From positions 1-10,110 of the forward strand of contig DAINCF010000252.1 in assembly GCA_036732565.1 (NCBI GenBank): a DNA stretch of 10,110 nt, given 5' to 3'. Positions 1 through 6,881 of this stretch are shown piece after piece (position 1 is the stretch's first letter; every line of letters begins with the position of its first letter). Both the position numbers and the translations under genes were made by a program. The notes beneath the pieces are model-generated. The model made no database searches and had not been told where the DNA came from. It saw nothing but the letters and a program-made list of their open reading frames with translations. This DNA comes from JAIVJN01 sp036732565. GTDB lineage: Bacteria; Acidobacteriota; Vicinamibacteria; Vicinamibacterales; UBA2999.

Positions 1-768
1 CGCGGCCAGCACGACCAGCGCCAGGATCGCCGCGAAGATCGAGGTGACGTTCAGCGTCTGGGCGCCCAGCAGGCGCAGCACCCGACCGGCCGCGACGCGC
101 ACCCCGCACTCGTCCACCGCCATCACGATCTGGAACAACAGGTAGACGAGGTTGACGATCGTGATCCACGCGAGCAAGGCCACCGATGCCAGTGCGGCCA
201 GCAGCGTCCACTCCTCGGATTCGGCCGGCGGCCCGAAGACCACGCCGAGATACAGCGCGATGGAGACGCCGTAGACGGCAGCCAACCACAGGCCGAGCCG
301 CAGATATCGCTGAAACATCGCACGAGAGCCCGTCGTGAATCGCTCGAGCGTGAACTGCGACGCTCGTGCGAGGCTCGACAGACGCAACGGCCGATGCTCG
401 ACGGCGCCGGCCGTGCGCTCGGCGGCGACCAGCACGGTCACCGTGCCACCCTTGACGAGGAACAGCAGGAGCGATCCACCGGCCACGACGATCGCGAGCG
501 ACACCAGAAACGCCGCAAGCGCGACCGGCTGCGCCAGCAGCACAGCTGCCGTCGTCGGAATGATCTGTCGCAGCTCGAGACCCAGCAGATCGGACGGGTC
601 GCCGCCGACGACCAACACGACCAGAAATACGCCACCCACGACCGGCACCGCGAGCATCGTCTTGAAGACGGCATCGGCGACGAACTGCACGAGCACGACT
701 TGCCAGTTGGCTGCCGCGATGAGCGCGCCGCGCTTGAGGAAGTACTTGAGGTTCGTCGTACGGCTCAT
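1..768 (-). CDS. Multi-pass membrane protein of unknown function, C-terminus beyond the window
   Basis: The minus strand is open from an ATG at 766-768 to the window edge: 256 codons with no stop. The protein starts MSRTTNLKYFLKRGALIAAA and has about five hydrophobic stretches, near residues 24-56, 72-105, 158-180, 187-217 and 240-256, separated by Arg-rich loops such as residues 125-157. This is the pattern of an integral inner-membrane protein. I do not recognise a family, and no catalytic or binding motif stands out. The upstream sequence gives only a weak Shine-Dalgarno match (GGATC). It is divergent from the kinase gene at 971, with 202 bases between the two starts. The conserved hydrophobic coding pattern makes it more credible than the Arg/Ser-rich plus-strand frames in the same stretch. 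Its true length cannot be seen. Confidence 0.75.
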   Translation of the reverse strand, partial: MSRTTNLKYFLKRGALIAAANWQVVLVQFVADAVFKTMLAVPVVGGVFLVVLVVGGDPSDLLGLELRQIIPTTAAVLLAQPVALAAFLVSLAIVVAGGSLLLFLVKGGTVTVLVAAERTAGAVEHRPLRLSSLARASQFTLERFTTGSRAMFQRYLRLGLWLAAVYGVSIALYLGVVFGPPAESEEWTLLAALASVALLAWITIVNLVYLLFQIVMAVDECGVRVAAGRVLRLLGAQTLNVTSIFAAILALVVLAA

Positions 769-792
769 GAAGATCCGGCGGGACGTTCAGAA

Positions 793-798
793 TGATAC
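793..798 (-). promoter_or_regulatory. Possible -10 box for the left-edge membrane protein gene
   Basis: On the minus strand the hexamer TATCAT lies 24 bases before the ATG at 768, a plausible place for a -10 element. No TTGACA-like hexamer sits at 16-18 bases further upstream, so the assignment is weak. Confidence 0.25.
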
Positions 799-813
799 CG
801 CGCCGGCTTGGGT

Positions 814-826
814 CTTGGGTCCCAAG
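814..826. repeat. Small perfect palindrome CTTGGG-T-CCCAAG
   Basis: A 6-bp inverted repeat with a one-base centre lies in the divergent intergenic region between the membrane protein and the kinase. It could be an operator half-site pair or chance. Nothing else in the window repeats it. Confidence 0.35.
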
Positions 827-872
827 GCCCGCGGGGCCGAGACCCGCGAGGCTCACGGCCCTGCCCCGTGGA

Positions 873-934
873 GCCTCAGGCTCAGGCCTCACGCCTCACG
901 CCTCAGGCCTCACGCCTCAGGCCTCAGGACCCAG
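873..934. repeat. Heptamer tandem array, unit GCCTCA(C/G)
   Basis: Units start at 873, 886, 893, 900, 907, 914 and 921 and read GCCTCAG or GCCTCAC. A shortened unit (GCTCAG) at 880-885 and a diverged unit (GACCCAG) at 928-934 extend the series. The array fills much of the non-coding region between two divergent genes and ends 36 bases before the kinase ATG. Plus-strand frames that cross it give low-complexity peptides (repeated Pro-His-Ala-Ser-Arg/Gly-Leu) and are not credible genes. The function is unknown. Expansion by slippage is the simplest origin. Confidence 0.85.
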
Positions 935-954
935 TCTTAGGTCGGCAGTACGTC

Positions 955-960
955 AGAATG
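955..960 (+). promoter_or_regulatory. Possible -10 box directly upstream of the kinase start
   Basis: CAGAAT (4 of 6 matches to TATAAT) ends 10 bases before the ATG at 971. If it is used, the transcript would start about 3-5 bases before the start codon. No good -35 box is visible. The A/G-rich stretch GGAAGGG abuts the ATG with almost no spacer, which is a poor ribosome-binding arrangement and fits either a very short leader or a different promoter further upstream. Confidence 0.25.
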
Positions 961-970
961 AGCGGAAGGG

Positions 971-3900
971 ATGACGTTACCTTCGTGGGGTCGGCGCGCA
1001 CTCGTGCGCACGGTGGTCGCGGGCGGCGTCGCCGGCGTGCTCGTGGCCGCACTCGGCTTGCTGGCCGAGCGCGCCCGCTTCGGCAGCGACGTCACCGCGG
1101 CGCGCGCGAAGGTCGAGGGCGACGTGCGCGCGCAGTTCGATGCCCTCGCCGGCCAGCTGGCCGCGGCGGTTCAGGAGGTGGCGCGCGAGGCGCCAAGTCT
1201 GCCCGCGGCGGTGACGGGGGACCCCGACGCGATTCGCGCCCTGTTCGATCGTATCAATAGCGCCCAGCGCGTCGCCAGACTTCCCGGGTTGGCGGTGACG
1301 GTCTATGGGCCGGCTGGCCGGCCGATCGCCTGGATGGGCCGCGCCGCGCCGATCCCTCCAGCGCGGCTCAACGGACCGTCCGCGCTCTACCTGGCGCCCG
1401 GCGGCGCCGGCCCGCGCCTGGTCCGGGTCGAGCCCATTGCCGCCGCCCCACCGACCAGTCCGGGTGGCTCGATCGTCGCGGAGACGCCTCTCCCGACCGT
1501 GCCGACGAGCGCGGGCGGCGACGCCGTGCTGCTCGACACCTCCGTCATTCCCGTCTCGATCTTCGCGCGGGTTGGGTTGCCGGACGAATCCGACAGCGTG
1601 ATCGTCATCCCGGCGCCAGACGGCGAGCCCCTTGCGGCCGTCGTCGTGCCCGAACCTGACGTGGCCGCCGCCCGGGCGATGTGGCGCTCCCGAGTTGGCG
1701 GAGCGGTGCTGGCCGTGGTGGCCGTCACGCTTCTGCTCTTGATTGGTCCGCTCCTGGATTGGCGGCGGTTGGTCGGCCGTCCGCGGTTGCATGTCGCGCT
1801 GACCGTCACGGTCGTCGCGTTGCTCATCGCGGCCCGGACCGTGTCGTGGGTGGCAGTTCGGCGGTTCGACCTGGCGTCGCCGGCGCTGGCGGATCCTGGC
1901 AGCACCGGTCGATTCTGGTGGCTCCTGCTGGCGTCGCCGCTCGACTTTCTGCTCACGGCGTGCCTCGCGTGCGGGCTCGTCGCCGTCGCGAGCTCGACCT
2001 ACGACCAATGGCGGCACGGACGCTGGTGGTCGGCGCGAGTGTTGTCCGAGGCCCGCTCCGAGCGGATGACCGCGTTTCTGTTGGCGCAACTCGCGGCTGG
2101 CGCGGCCGCCGGCGCGCTCATTGTCGTCTACCAACGATTCCTCGCCGAGCAGCTGTCGCAAGCGCCCGTGGACATCGTGCACTTCGCGCTGGGGCCGTGG
2201 GATCCGCATCGGATCGCGGTGTCCGTGGGGCTGGTGATGCTGCACGCGGCGGTCCTGGCCCTCGCCGTGCTCATCCTCCGCTTTGGCATCGCGGTCTGGA
2301 TCGTGCCGACCGCACGTCGCGGCTTGCGCCTGGCGCTGCCGCTGCTGTGGCTCGCGGGCGGCTTTGCGATGGCGCTGCTGGTGAGACCCGCCGATGGCGC
2401 GACACCGTTGACGCCGGCCATGCTGGCGATCGCCTTTGCCGCGACCGCGGCATTCACGGTGGGCCGCTACCGCGCCTGGCTCCGACACGCCTCGCAGGCC
2501 TTGCGTCTCGGCGCACTCTTCGCCGCGCTGGCGCTCCCCTCCTTCGTCTTCTATCCGTCACTGTTGGACGCCTCGAGCCGCGCGCGACGGCAGACCATCG
2601 AGACGCGCTATGCGCCCGAGGTCGTCAACCAGCGGACCGACCTGCAGCTGCATCTGGCGCGGGCGCAGCGGCAGATCGATCGACTCGCGAGCTTGCCGGA
2701 GCTCATCGAAGCGACGGAGCCGGTGGTGGCCGGCGCTCCACCGACCGACGCCGCGTTCGCCGTCTGGTCGCAAACGGCGCTCGCCGAGCAGCGTCTGACC
2801 TCGTCAGTCGAGCTGTATGACGATCGAGGCGCACTGGTCAGTCGGTTCGCGCTGAAGCTGCCGGAGACGAGCGGCGCACAGGAAGGCAAATGCGAGTGGG
2901 AGCTCTTCGAGGAAGTGTCGCCGTTCTTCGCCGAGGAGCGCCGGCTGCTGCACGCGGACCGCGGCATCTGCGTCACCGGTCCTGACGGTCGCACGCGCAA
3001 GGTCGGCTCGCTCGTCATCCACTTGATGGCGGTGGACTACAGCAACCTGTCGTTCATCTCAGCGCAAAGCCCATATGTCGCGCTGATGCGATCGCCGACG
3101 GCCAAGCCTATCGAGAGCGCGCCTCCGCAACTGGACTTCGTCGTCTACGGCTGGAGCCGCCGGCCGTTGTACATCTCTGGCCGTGATGCCTGGCCGCTGG
3201 ACGAAGCGCTCTTCGAGCGCGTGCAAGCGAGTCGTGCGCCATTTTGGGCCGAGGTCGTGCGCGGCGGCACCCGCTATCAGGTCTACTTCTTGAACGATCG
3301 CTTCGGCATCTACGCGCTGGGCTACCCGCACGTCTCGGGCTTCGACCACCTGATGACGTTGTCCGAGCTCGTGACGCTGGTCGGTGTCACGTTCGTGCTG
3401 CTGTTGCTGGCCGGCGCGCTGTATGGCCGGGTCGCCCTGCGCACGCCGGTGTCAGGCCGTGCCCTGCTGCGCGAGGTGCGTGCGAGCTTCTATCGCAAGC
3501 TGTTCCTGGCGTTCGTGCTCGCGGCGGTGATCCCCGTGCTGGCGCTGGCGTTCGTGACGCGCGCGTACATCGCGTCCCTGATGCAGGCGGACATCGAGAC
3601 CGAAGCGAGTCGGACCGCCGCCTCGGCCAGCCGCGTCGTCGAGGACTTCGGCAGCTTGCAGGCGCGCGGCAGCGCGACCACGATTGACGACAACCTCGTC
3701 GTGTGGTTGAGCCGGGTGATCGCGCAGGACGTGAACATCTTCGACACGTCCAACCTGCTGGCGTCCAGCGAACGCAACCTCTTTGCGTCCGGGCTGCTGT
3801 CGACGCGTACGCCCGGCGACGTCTACCGCGCGATCATGCTCGACGCGCGCGCGTCGTATCTGGGACGCGAGAACGTCGGCGGCCCCGAGTATCTGGTGGC

Positions 3901-4936
3901 CGCGGCGCCAGTTCGGTTCCGTGGCCGGCAAGCGATTCTCACGGTGCCGCTGACCCTGCGGCAGCAAGAAATCCAGGCACAGATCGACGAGCTCGATCGC
4001 CGGGTGCTGCTCGCGACGCTCGCGTTCATTCTGCTGGGCGCGGCGATCGGCTATTACATGGCCGAGCGCATCGCGGATCCCGTCAACCGCCTCACCCGCG
4101 CCACGCAGCGCATCGCCCGCGGCGATCTCGATGCGCGGGTCCTGGTCACGTCATCCGACGAGTTCCGCCGACTCGTGGACGCGTTCAATCGAATGGGCGA
4201 GGATCTGCAGCGGCAGCGCGGCGAGCTCGAGCGCACCAACCGCCTCGCCGCCTGGGCCGACATGGCGCGCCAGGTGGCGCACGACATCAAGAATCCGCTG
4301 ACGCCGATTCAGCTGAACGCGGAGCACTTGCGCCGTGTGCACATCGATCACGGCGAGCCGCTCGGCCGGATCGTGGACGACTGCGTGACGAACATCCTGA
4401 CGCAGGTGCGCTTGCTTCGTCAGCTGGCGGGCGAGTTCTCGAGCTTCGCCTCGTCGCCGACGCCTCGGCCGACCGCGACGTCGGTCGCGCAGGTGCTTCA
4501 AGAAGTGCTCGAGCCGTATCGAACGGGCCTTGCCGATCGCGTGCGCATCGAGACCAAGCTCCCCGACGATCTTCCTGAGGTGTTCGTCGATCGCACTCTG
4601 CTTGGACGCGCATTGACCAACATCATCGAGAACGCCCTGCACGCCATGCCGGGCGGTGGCCGCCTGCAGGCCTTCGCCGAGACCGACGATGCCGGGCACG
4701 TCGTGATCGGCATCACCGACACCGGCGTCGGCATGGACGCTGACTCACTGAAGCGAATTTTCGAGCCCTATTTCTCGACCAAGGCCAGCGGCACCGGTCT
4801 CGGGCTGACCATCGCGAAGCGCAACGTCGAGTTGAACGGCGGCACGATCGATGTCACCAGCACGCGAGGTGTCGGCACGACCGTTCGCCTCCTAGTCCCG
4901 TTAGCGCAACCCACACCAATCGAAACCAGTACGTAG
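971..4936 (+). CDS. NtrY-type membrane sensor histidine kinase with multiple extracytoplasmic sensor regions
   Basis: A 1321-residue histidine kinase that should autophosphorylate and pass phosphate to a response regulator. Predicted membrane segments lie near residues 11-31, 242-263, 273-296, 314-338, 366-387, 412-445, 451-471, 480-497, 510-531, 798-819, 843-865 and 1011-1031. Arg-rich loops fall on the predicted cytoplasmic side. This leaves three extracytoplasmic regions (about 32-241, 532-797 and 866-1010). A HAMP linker follows (1032-1085), then the H-box HDIKNPLTPIQ with phospho-acceptor His1104, the N-box with Asn1221, the G1 box DTGVG from Asp1250, and GTGLGL at 1274-1279. The H-box wording is typical of NtrY. 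NtrY proteins usually have a PAS domain between HAMP and the H-box, and I see no room for one here. An in-frame TGA at 959-961 makes the ATG at 971 the first possible start. The TAG stop lies inside an inverted repeat. No response regulator gene is adjacent. The signal sensed is unknown. Confidence 0.93.
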   Translation: MTLPSWGRRALVRTVVAGGVAGVLVAALGLLAERARFGSDVTAARAKVEGDVRAQFDALAGQLAAAVQEVAREAPSLPAAVTGDPDAIRALFDRINSAQRVARLPGLAVTVYGPAGRPIAWMGRAAPIPPARLNGPSALYLAPGGAGPRLVRVEPIAAAPPTSPGGSIVAETPLPTVPTSAGGDAVLLDTSVIPVSIFARVGLPDESDSVIVIPAPDGEPLAAVVVPEPDVAAARAMWRSRVGGAVLAVVAVTLLLLIGPLLDWRRLVGRPRLHVALTVTVVALLIAARTVSWVAVRRFDLASPALADPGSTGRFWWLLLASPLDFLLTACLACGLVAVASSTYDQWRHGRWWSARVLSEARSERMTAFLLAQLAAGAAAGALIVVYQRFLAEQLSQAPVDIVHFALGPWDPHRIAVSVGLVMLHAAVLALAVLILRFGIAVWIVPTARRGLRLALPLLWLAGGFAMALLVRPADGATPLTPAMLAIAFAATAAFTVGRYRAWLRHASQALRLGALFAALALPSFVFYPSLLDASSRARRQTIETRYAPEVVNQRTDLQLHLARAQRQIDRLASLPELIEATEPVVAGAPPTDAAFAVWSQTALAEQRLTSSVELYDDRGALVSRFALKLPETSGAQEGKCEWELFEEVSPFFAEERRLLHADRGICVTGPDGRTRKVGSLVIHLMAVDYSNLSFISAQSPYVALMRSPTAKPIESAPPQLDFVVYGWSRRPLYISGRDAWPLDEALFERVQASRAPFWAEVVRGGTRYQVYFLNDRFGIYALGYPHVSGFDHLMTLSELVTLVGVTFVLLLLAGALYGRVALRTPVSGRALLREVRASFYRKLFLAFVLAAVIPVLALAFVTRAYIASLMQADIETEASRTAASASRVVEDFGSLQARGSATTIDDNLVVWLSRVIAQDVNIFDTSNLLASSERNLFASGLLSTRTPGDVYRAIMLDARASYLGRENVGGPEYLVAAAPVRFRGRQAILTVPLTLRQQEIQAQIDELDRRVLLATLAFILLGAAIGYYMAERIADPVNRLTRATQRIARGDLDARVLVTSSDEFRRLVDAFNRMGEDLQRQRGELERTNRLAAWADMARQVAHDIKNPLTPIQLNAEHLRRVHIDHGEPLGRIVDDCVTNILTQVRLLRQLAGEFSSFASSPTPRPTATSVAQVLQEVLEPYRTGLADRVRIETKLPDDLPEVFVDRTLLGRALTNIIENALHAMPGGGRLQAFAETDDAGHVVIGITDTGVGMDADSLKRIFEPYFSTKASGTGLGLTIAKRNVELNGGTIDVTSTRGVGTTVRLLVPLAQPTPIETST

Positions 4937-5016
4937 CGCAGGCCTTCAGGCCTGCCGAGCGCCGGCTGATCCCGCCGTGTGGTCGTCGGGCAGGCCTGAA
5001 GGCCTGCGCTACGTAC
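4929..5016. repeat. REPIN-like element: two facing REP palindromes forming a 28-bp perfect inverted repeat
   Basis: Arms 4929-4956 and 4989-5016 are exact reverse complements (28 bp) around a 32-base loop. Each arm is itself a palindrome, GCAGGCCT-TC-AGGCCTGC at 4938-4955 and its mirror with a GA centre at 4990-5007. The left palindrome is preceded by GTAG (4933-4936), and its complement CTAC sits at 5009-5012. GTAG heading an imperfect palindrome, arranged as an inverted pair, is the known architecture of REPINs mobilised by RAYT (TnpA-REP, Y1) transposases. It lies between two convergent genes and contains the kinase stop codon. The transcript from either side would fold into a strong hairpin, so it may also act as a two-way terminator, although no T-run follows. 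No RAYT gene is in the window. Confidence 0.85.
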
Positions 5017-5030
5017 CAATGGCGCGACCG

Positions 5031-5828
5031 TCAGACCGGCTGGTCGCCTTGATGACCCAGCCGCCGGTGGCGGATCCGTGTGATGGCCATTCCGATGAAC
5101 GCCGAGGCCAGATACGCGTAGGCCATCAGCAGCAGCACTTCGTGTGGATAGGTGACGATGAGGGCGAAGAGCGCCGCGAGCCCGATCAACACCTGATAAC
5201 GGCGCCGCTCGCGAAGGTCGATGGTCTTGAAGCTCCGGAAGCGGATGGTGCTCACCATCAGCAGCGCGGGGATCAGCATCATCGCGACGGCGAGCAGCGC
5301 TTCGGGGCGGGCGAGGAGGCCGCTCGGATAGTAGAAGACCGTCGCGGCCGGAATCGCCGCGGCGGCCGGACTCGGCAAGCCGACAAAGTAGCGCTTGTCC
5401 GTGTGGGTTTGAATGTTGAAGCGCGCGAGCCGGAGCGCCGCGGCGGTGACGAACAGGAAGCCCGTCGCCCAGCCGAGCCGTCCGAGCGGCACCAGGCCCC
5501 ACTGGAACGCGAGCACCGCCGGCGCCATCCCGAACGAGATCAGATCGGCGAGGGAGTCGAGCTGCACGCCGAAATCACTGGTCGTCCCTGTCATGCGCGC
5601 GATGCGTCCATCGAGCATGTCGAGCACGATCGCCAGACCGATGAAGGGCGCCGCGCTCGCCAGCTCTCCCTGCATGGCGTAGACGACGCAGGCCCAGCCG
5701 CAGAAGAGGTTGGCGAGAGTGAAGAGACTGGGAAGAAGCGAGACCCCTTTGCGGAAGCCGCGCCGCTCGTGCGGCCGGATGTGAGGCACAAGGCGACCGG
5801 ACGGGCCCGCGGCCTTCGTGCTCTTCAC
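5031..5828 (-). CDS. pssA: CDP-diacylglycerol--serine O-phosphatidyltransferase
   Basis: A membrane enzyme that joins CDP-diacylglycerol and serine to give phosphatidylserine, the step before Psd in phosphatidylethanolamine synthesis. From the chosen start it has 265 residues. The CDP-alcohol phosphotransferase signature is complete: D73-G74-x2-A77-R78-x8-G87-x3-D91-x3-D95. The aspartates are the metal/substrate ligands known for the family. Several hydrophobic helices precede and follow it, as expected for PssA. I chose the GTG at 5826-5828 because GGAG (5836-5839, minus strand) stands 7 bases before it and it begins one base after the psd stop TGA. A longer reading from TTG at 5849 would add seven residues and overlap psd by 20 bp, with no better ribosome site. 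The gene is downstream of psd in the same direction and ends 15 bases from the REPIN-like repeat. Confidence 0.93.
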   Translation of the reverse strand: MKSTKAAGPSGRLVPHIRPHERRGFRKGVSLLPSLFTLANLFCGWACVVYAMQGELASAAPFIGLAIVLDMLDGRIARMTGTTSDFGVQLDSLADLISFGMAPAVLAFQWGLVPLGRLGWATGFLFVTAAALRLARFNIQTHTDKRYFVGLPSPAAAAIPAATVFYYPSGLLARPEALLAVAMMLIPALLMVSTIRFRSFKTIDLRERRRYQVLIGLAALFALIVTYPHEVLLLMAYAYLASAFIGMAITRIRHRRLGHQGDQPV

Positions 5829-5829
5829 G

Positions 5830-6459
5830 TCACGGCTCCAGCGAGGCAAGTGGCGTTTCCCCTCCCACGACGCGATCGCCGGCGCGCACCCGTACGCGCG
5901 CGTCAGGCGGCAAGAACACGTCCATCCGCGAGCCGAACTTCATGACGCCGAAACGCTCGCCGCGGCCGACCTGCTGCCCCACCTGCACGCGGCACACGAT
6001 CCGCCGTGCCAGCACGCCGACGATTTGGCGGACAACGATCGATCGCCCTCCGCGATCGAGCCAGACCTCCGTCCACTCGTTCAGAGCACCTGCTTCGGCG
6101 CGATAGGCCGGCAGGAACGCCCCAGGATGATACTCCACGCGGGTCACGCGCCCCTCTACGGGCATGCGATTGACGTGGACGTCGAGAGGCGAGAGAAAGA
6201 TGCTGATGACCTGCCAGTCCCCGGGTGGCGCCCCGCCCTGCGGCGCCCCACCGGCCACCATCACCCGCCCGTCGGCTGGCGACACCACGAGGCCGGCGCC
6301 TGGGGGGACCGTGCGATTGGGATCACGAAAGAAAAAGAGGAAGAACGCGGCCAGGACGAGGCCCGGAATCGCCCAGGCTCGACCAAGCGCGAGACCGCCG
6401 ATGAGCGCCAACGCCACGGCCGCCAATACGAACGGCCACCCCGCACGGTCGATGAGCAT
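5830..6459 (-). CDS. psd: Phosphatidylserine decarboxylase proenzyme, short type
   Basis: A pyruvoyl enzyme that decarboxylates phosphatidylserine to phosphatidylethanolamine at the inner membrane. It has 209 residues, the length of the short (archaeal-like) Psd group rather than the roughly 300-residue E. coli type. Two hydrophobic segments near residues 9-27 and 29-44 anchor the N-terminus. The family motifs SPADGRV (60-66) and FLSPLDVHVNRMP (88-100) are present. KFGS (174-177) provides the Gly176-Ser177 self-cleavage site that creates the pyruvoyl group on Ser177. Asp63, His95 and Ser177 would be the expected self-processing triad by family analogy. The ATG at 6459 is preceded by AGAAGAG with almost no spacer. 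Its stop TGA (5830-5832) is one base from the pssA start, so the two are probably translated from one message. Confidence 0.94.
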   Translation of the reverse strand: MLIDRAGWPFVLAAVALALIGGLALGRAWAIPGLVLAAFFLFFFRDPNRTVPPGAGLVVSPADGRVMVAGGAPQGGAPPGDWQVISIFLSPLDVHVNRMPVEGRVTRVEYHPGAFLPAYRAEAGALNEWTEVWLDRGGRSIVVRQIVGVLARRIVCRVQVGQQVGRGERFGVMKFGSRMDVFLPPDARVRVRAGDRVVGGETPLASLEP

Positions 6460-6470
6460 CTCTTCTGGAC

Positions 6471-6476
6471 ATTGTA
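6471..6476 (-). promoter_or_regulatory. psd: Possible -10 box for psd-pssA
   Basis: On the minus strand TACAAT (5 of 6 matches to TATAAT) lies 11 bases before the psd ATG. This predicts a leader of only about four bases. No convincing -35 hexamer is found 16-18 bases upstream. It would let psd-pssA be transcribed apart from the genes further upstream. Confidence 0.35.
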
Positions 6477-6516
6477 GGGCACCGCTCGAGTCGGGCCGAT
6501 GAGGCGGGAGACAAGG

Positions 6517-6559
6517 CGCGCGGAGGCGGGCCCGTGACCGGGCCGCGAACCTCCGCGTG
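6517..6559. terminator. GC-rich hairpin between the DUF465 gene and psd
   Basis: CGCGGAGG (6519-6526) pairs with CCTCCGCG (6550-6557), and the pairing extends by a wobble and a C-G pair to 6517/6559. A second inverted repeat, GGCCCG-TGAC-CGGGCC, lies within the enclosed stretch. The structure lies downstream of the DUF465 gene on the minus strand, where it could end or slow transcription before the psd promoter. No T-run follows on either strand, so it is not a classic intrinsic terminator. The remaining bases of 6460-6635 show no gene. Confidence 0.4.
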
Positions 6560-6635
6560 ACAGAATGCCAGTATTTGCTAGGCGCGCTGCGCGCGCATTA
6601 CGACCGTTGTTCGCGCGCTTCGCCCGTACGACCGC

Positions 6636-6881
6636 TCAGGAAGGACTCGCCGCGCTGGACCAGCCATTGCGACGCTGACGGAAAATTTCCTCCATCTGAT
6701 CTTTGAGCTGCAATTTGCGCTTTTTCAGGGTGATTTCTTCGAATTGCTCGGCGTCTGAGAGGTAGTGCTTGGCGGTGAGCTCATGGAGTCGGTCATCGAG
6801 CTCATGATGTTTGCTGGCTAACCGGCGGTACTCCTCGTTGGTTTCGAGGAGCAGGTGTTTCAAGTCCTGGGCCTCAGCCAT
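6636..6881 (-). CDS. Small DUF465/YdcH-family coiled-coil protein
   Basis: An 81-residue, highly charged, helical protein. The central part carries the pattern typical of DUF465 (YdcH-like) proteins: a LxxEYRRLxxKHHELDxRLHEL stretch near residues 12-35, then ITLKKRKLQLKDQMEEI at about 50-66. In the family this forms a short antiparallel coiled-coil hairpin whose role is not established. The ATG at 6881 is chosen because GGAG (6886-6889, minus strand) precedes it by four bases and a GGAAGGGAGG stretch lies just beyond. A longer reading from 7340 only crosses rimI out of frame and is Arg-rich. It stands 89 bases downstream of rimI in the same direction, so it may share that transcript. The last eight residues (Trp-Ser-Ser-Ala...) are not part of the family core. 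Confidence 0.88.
   Translation of the reverse strand: MAEAQDLKHLLLETNEEYRRLASKHHELDDRLHELTAKHYLSDAEQFEEITLKKRKLQLKDQMEEIFRQRRNGWSSAASPS

Noticed and set aside
335..940. Plus-strand reading frame of 201 codons
   Set aside because: It is antisense to the membrane protein gene, rich in Thr/Ser/Arg/Ala with no recognisable fold, and its end translates the heptamer array.
977..2488. 503-codon minus-strand frame inside the kinase gene
   Set aside because: The composition is Arg/Gly/His/Asp-rich, as expected from the complement of high-GC coding sequence. The plus strand carries a clear kinase with all motifs.
4768..5502. 244-codon minus-strand frame across the kinase end, the REPIN-like repeat and pssA
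   Set aside because: It is out of frame with pssA, reads through the repeat (giving the GLQACP and EGLRYV peptides) and has no protein-family features.
4977..5945. 322-codon plus-strand frame opposite pssA and psd
   Set aside because: It is a highly charged Arg/Glu/His-rich shadow of two well-supported genes on the other strand.
6577..6605. GC-rich self-complementary stretch (GCGCGC-TGC-GCGCGC) as a terminator or regulatory RNA
   Set aside because: Alternating GC runs of this length are expected at this base composition. There is no T-run and no conserved RNA motif.
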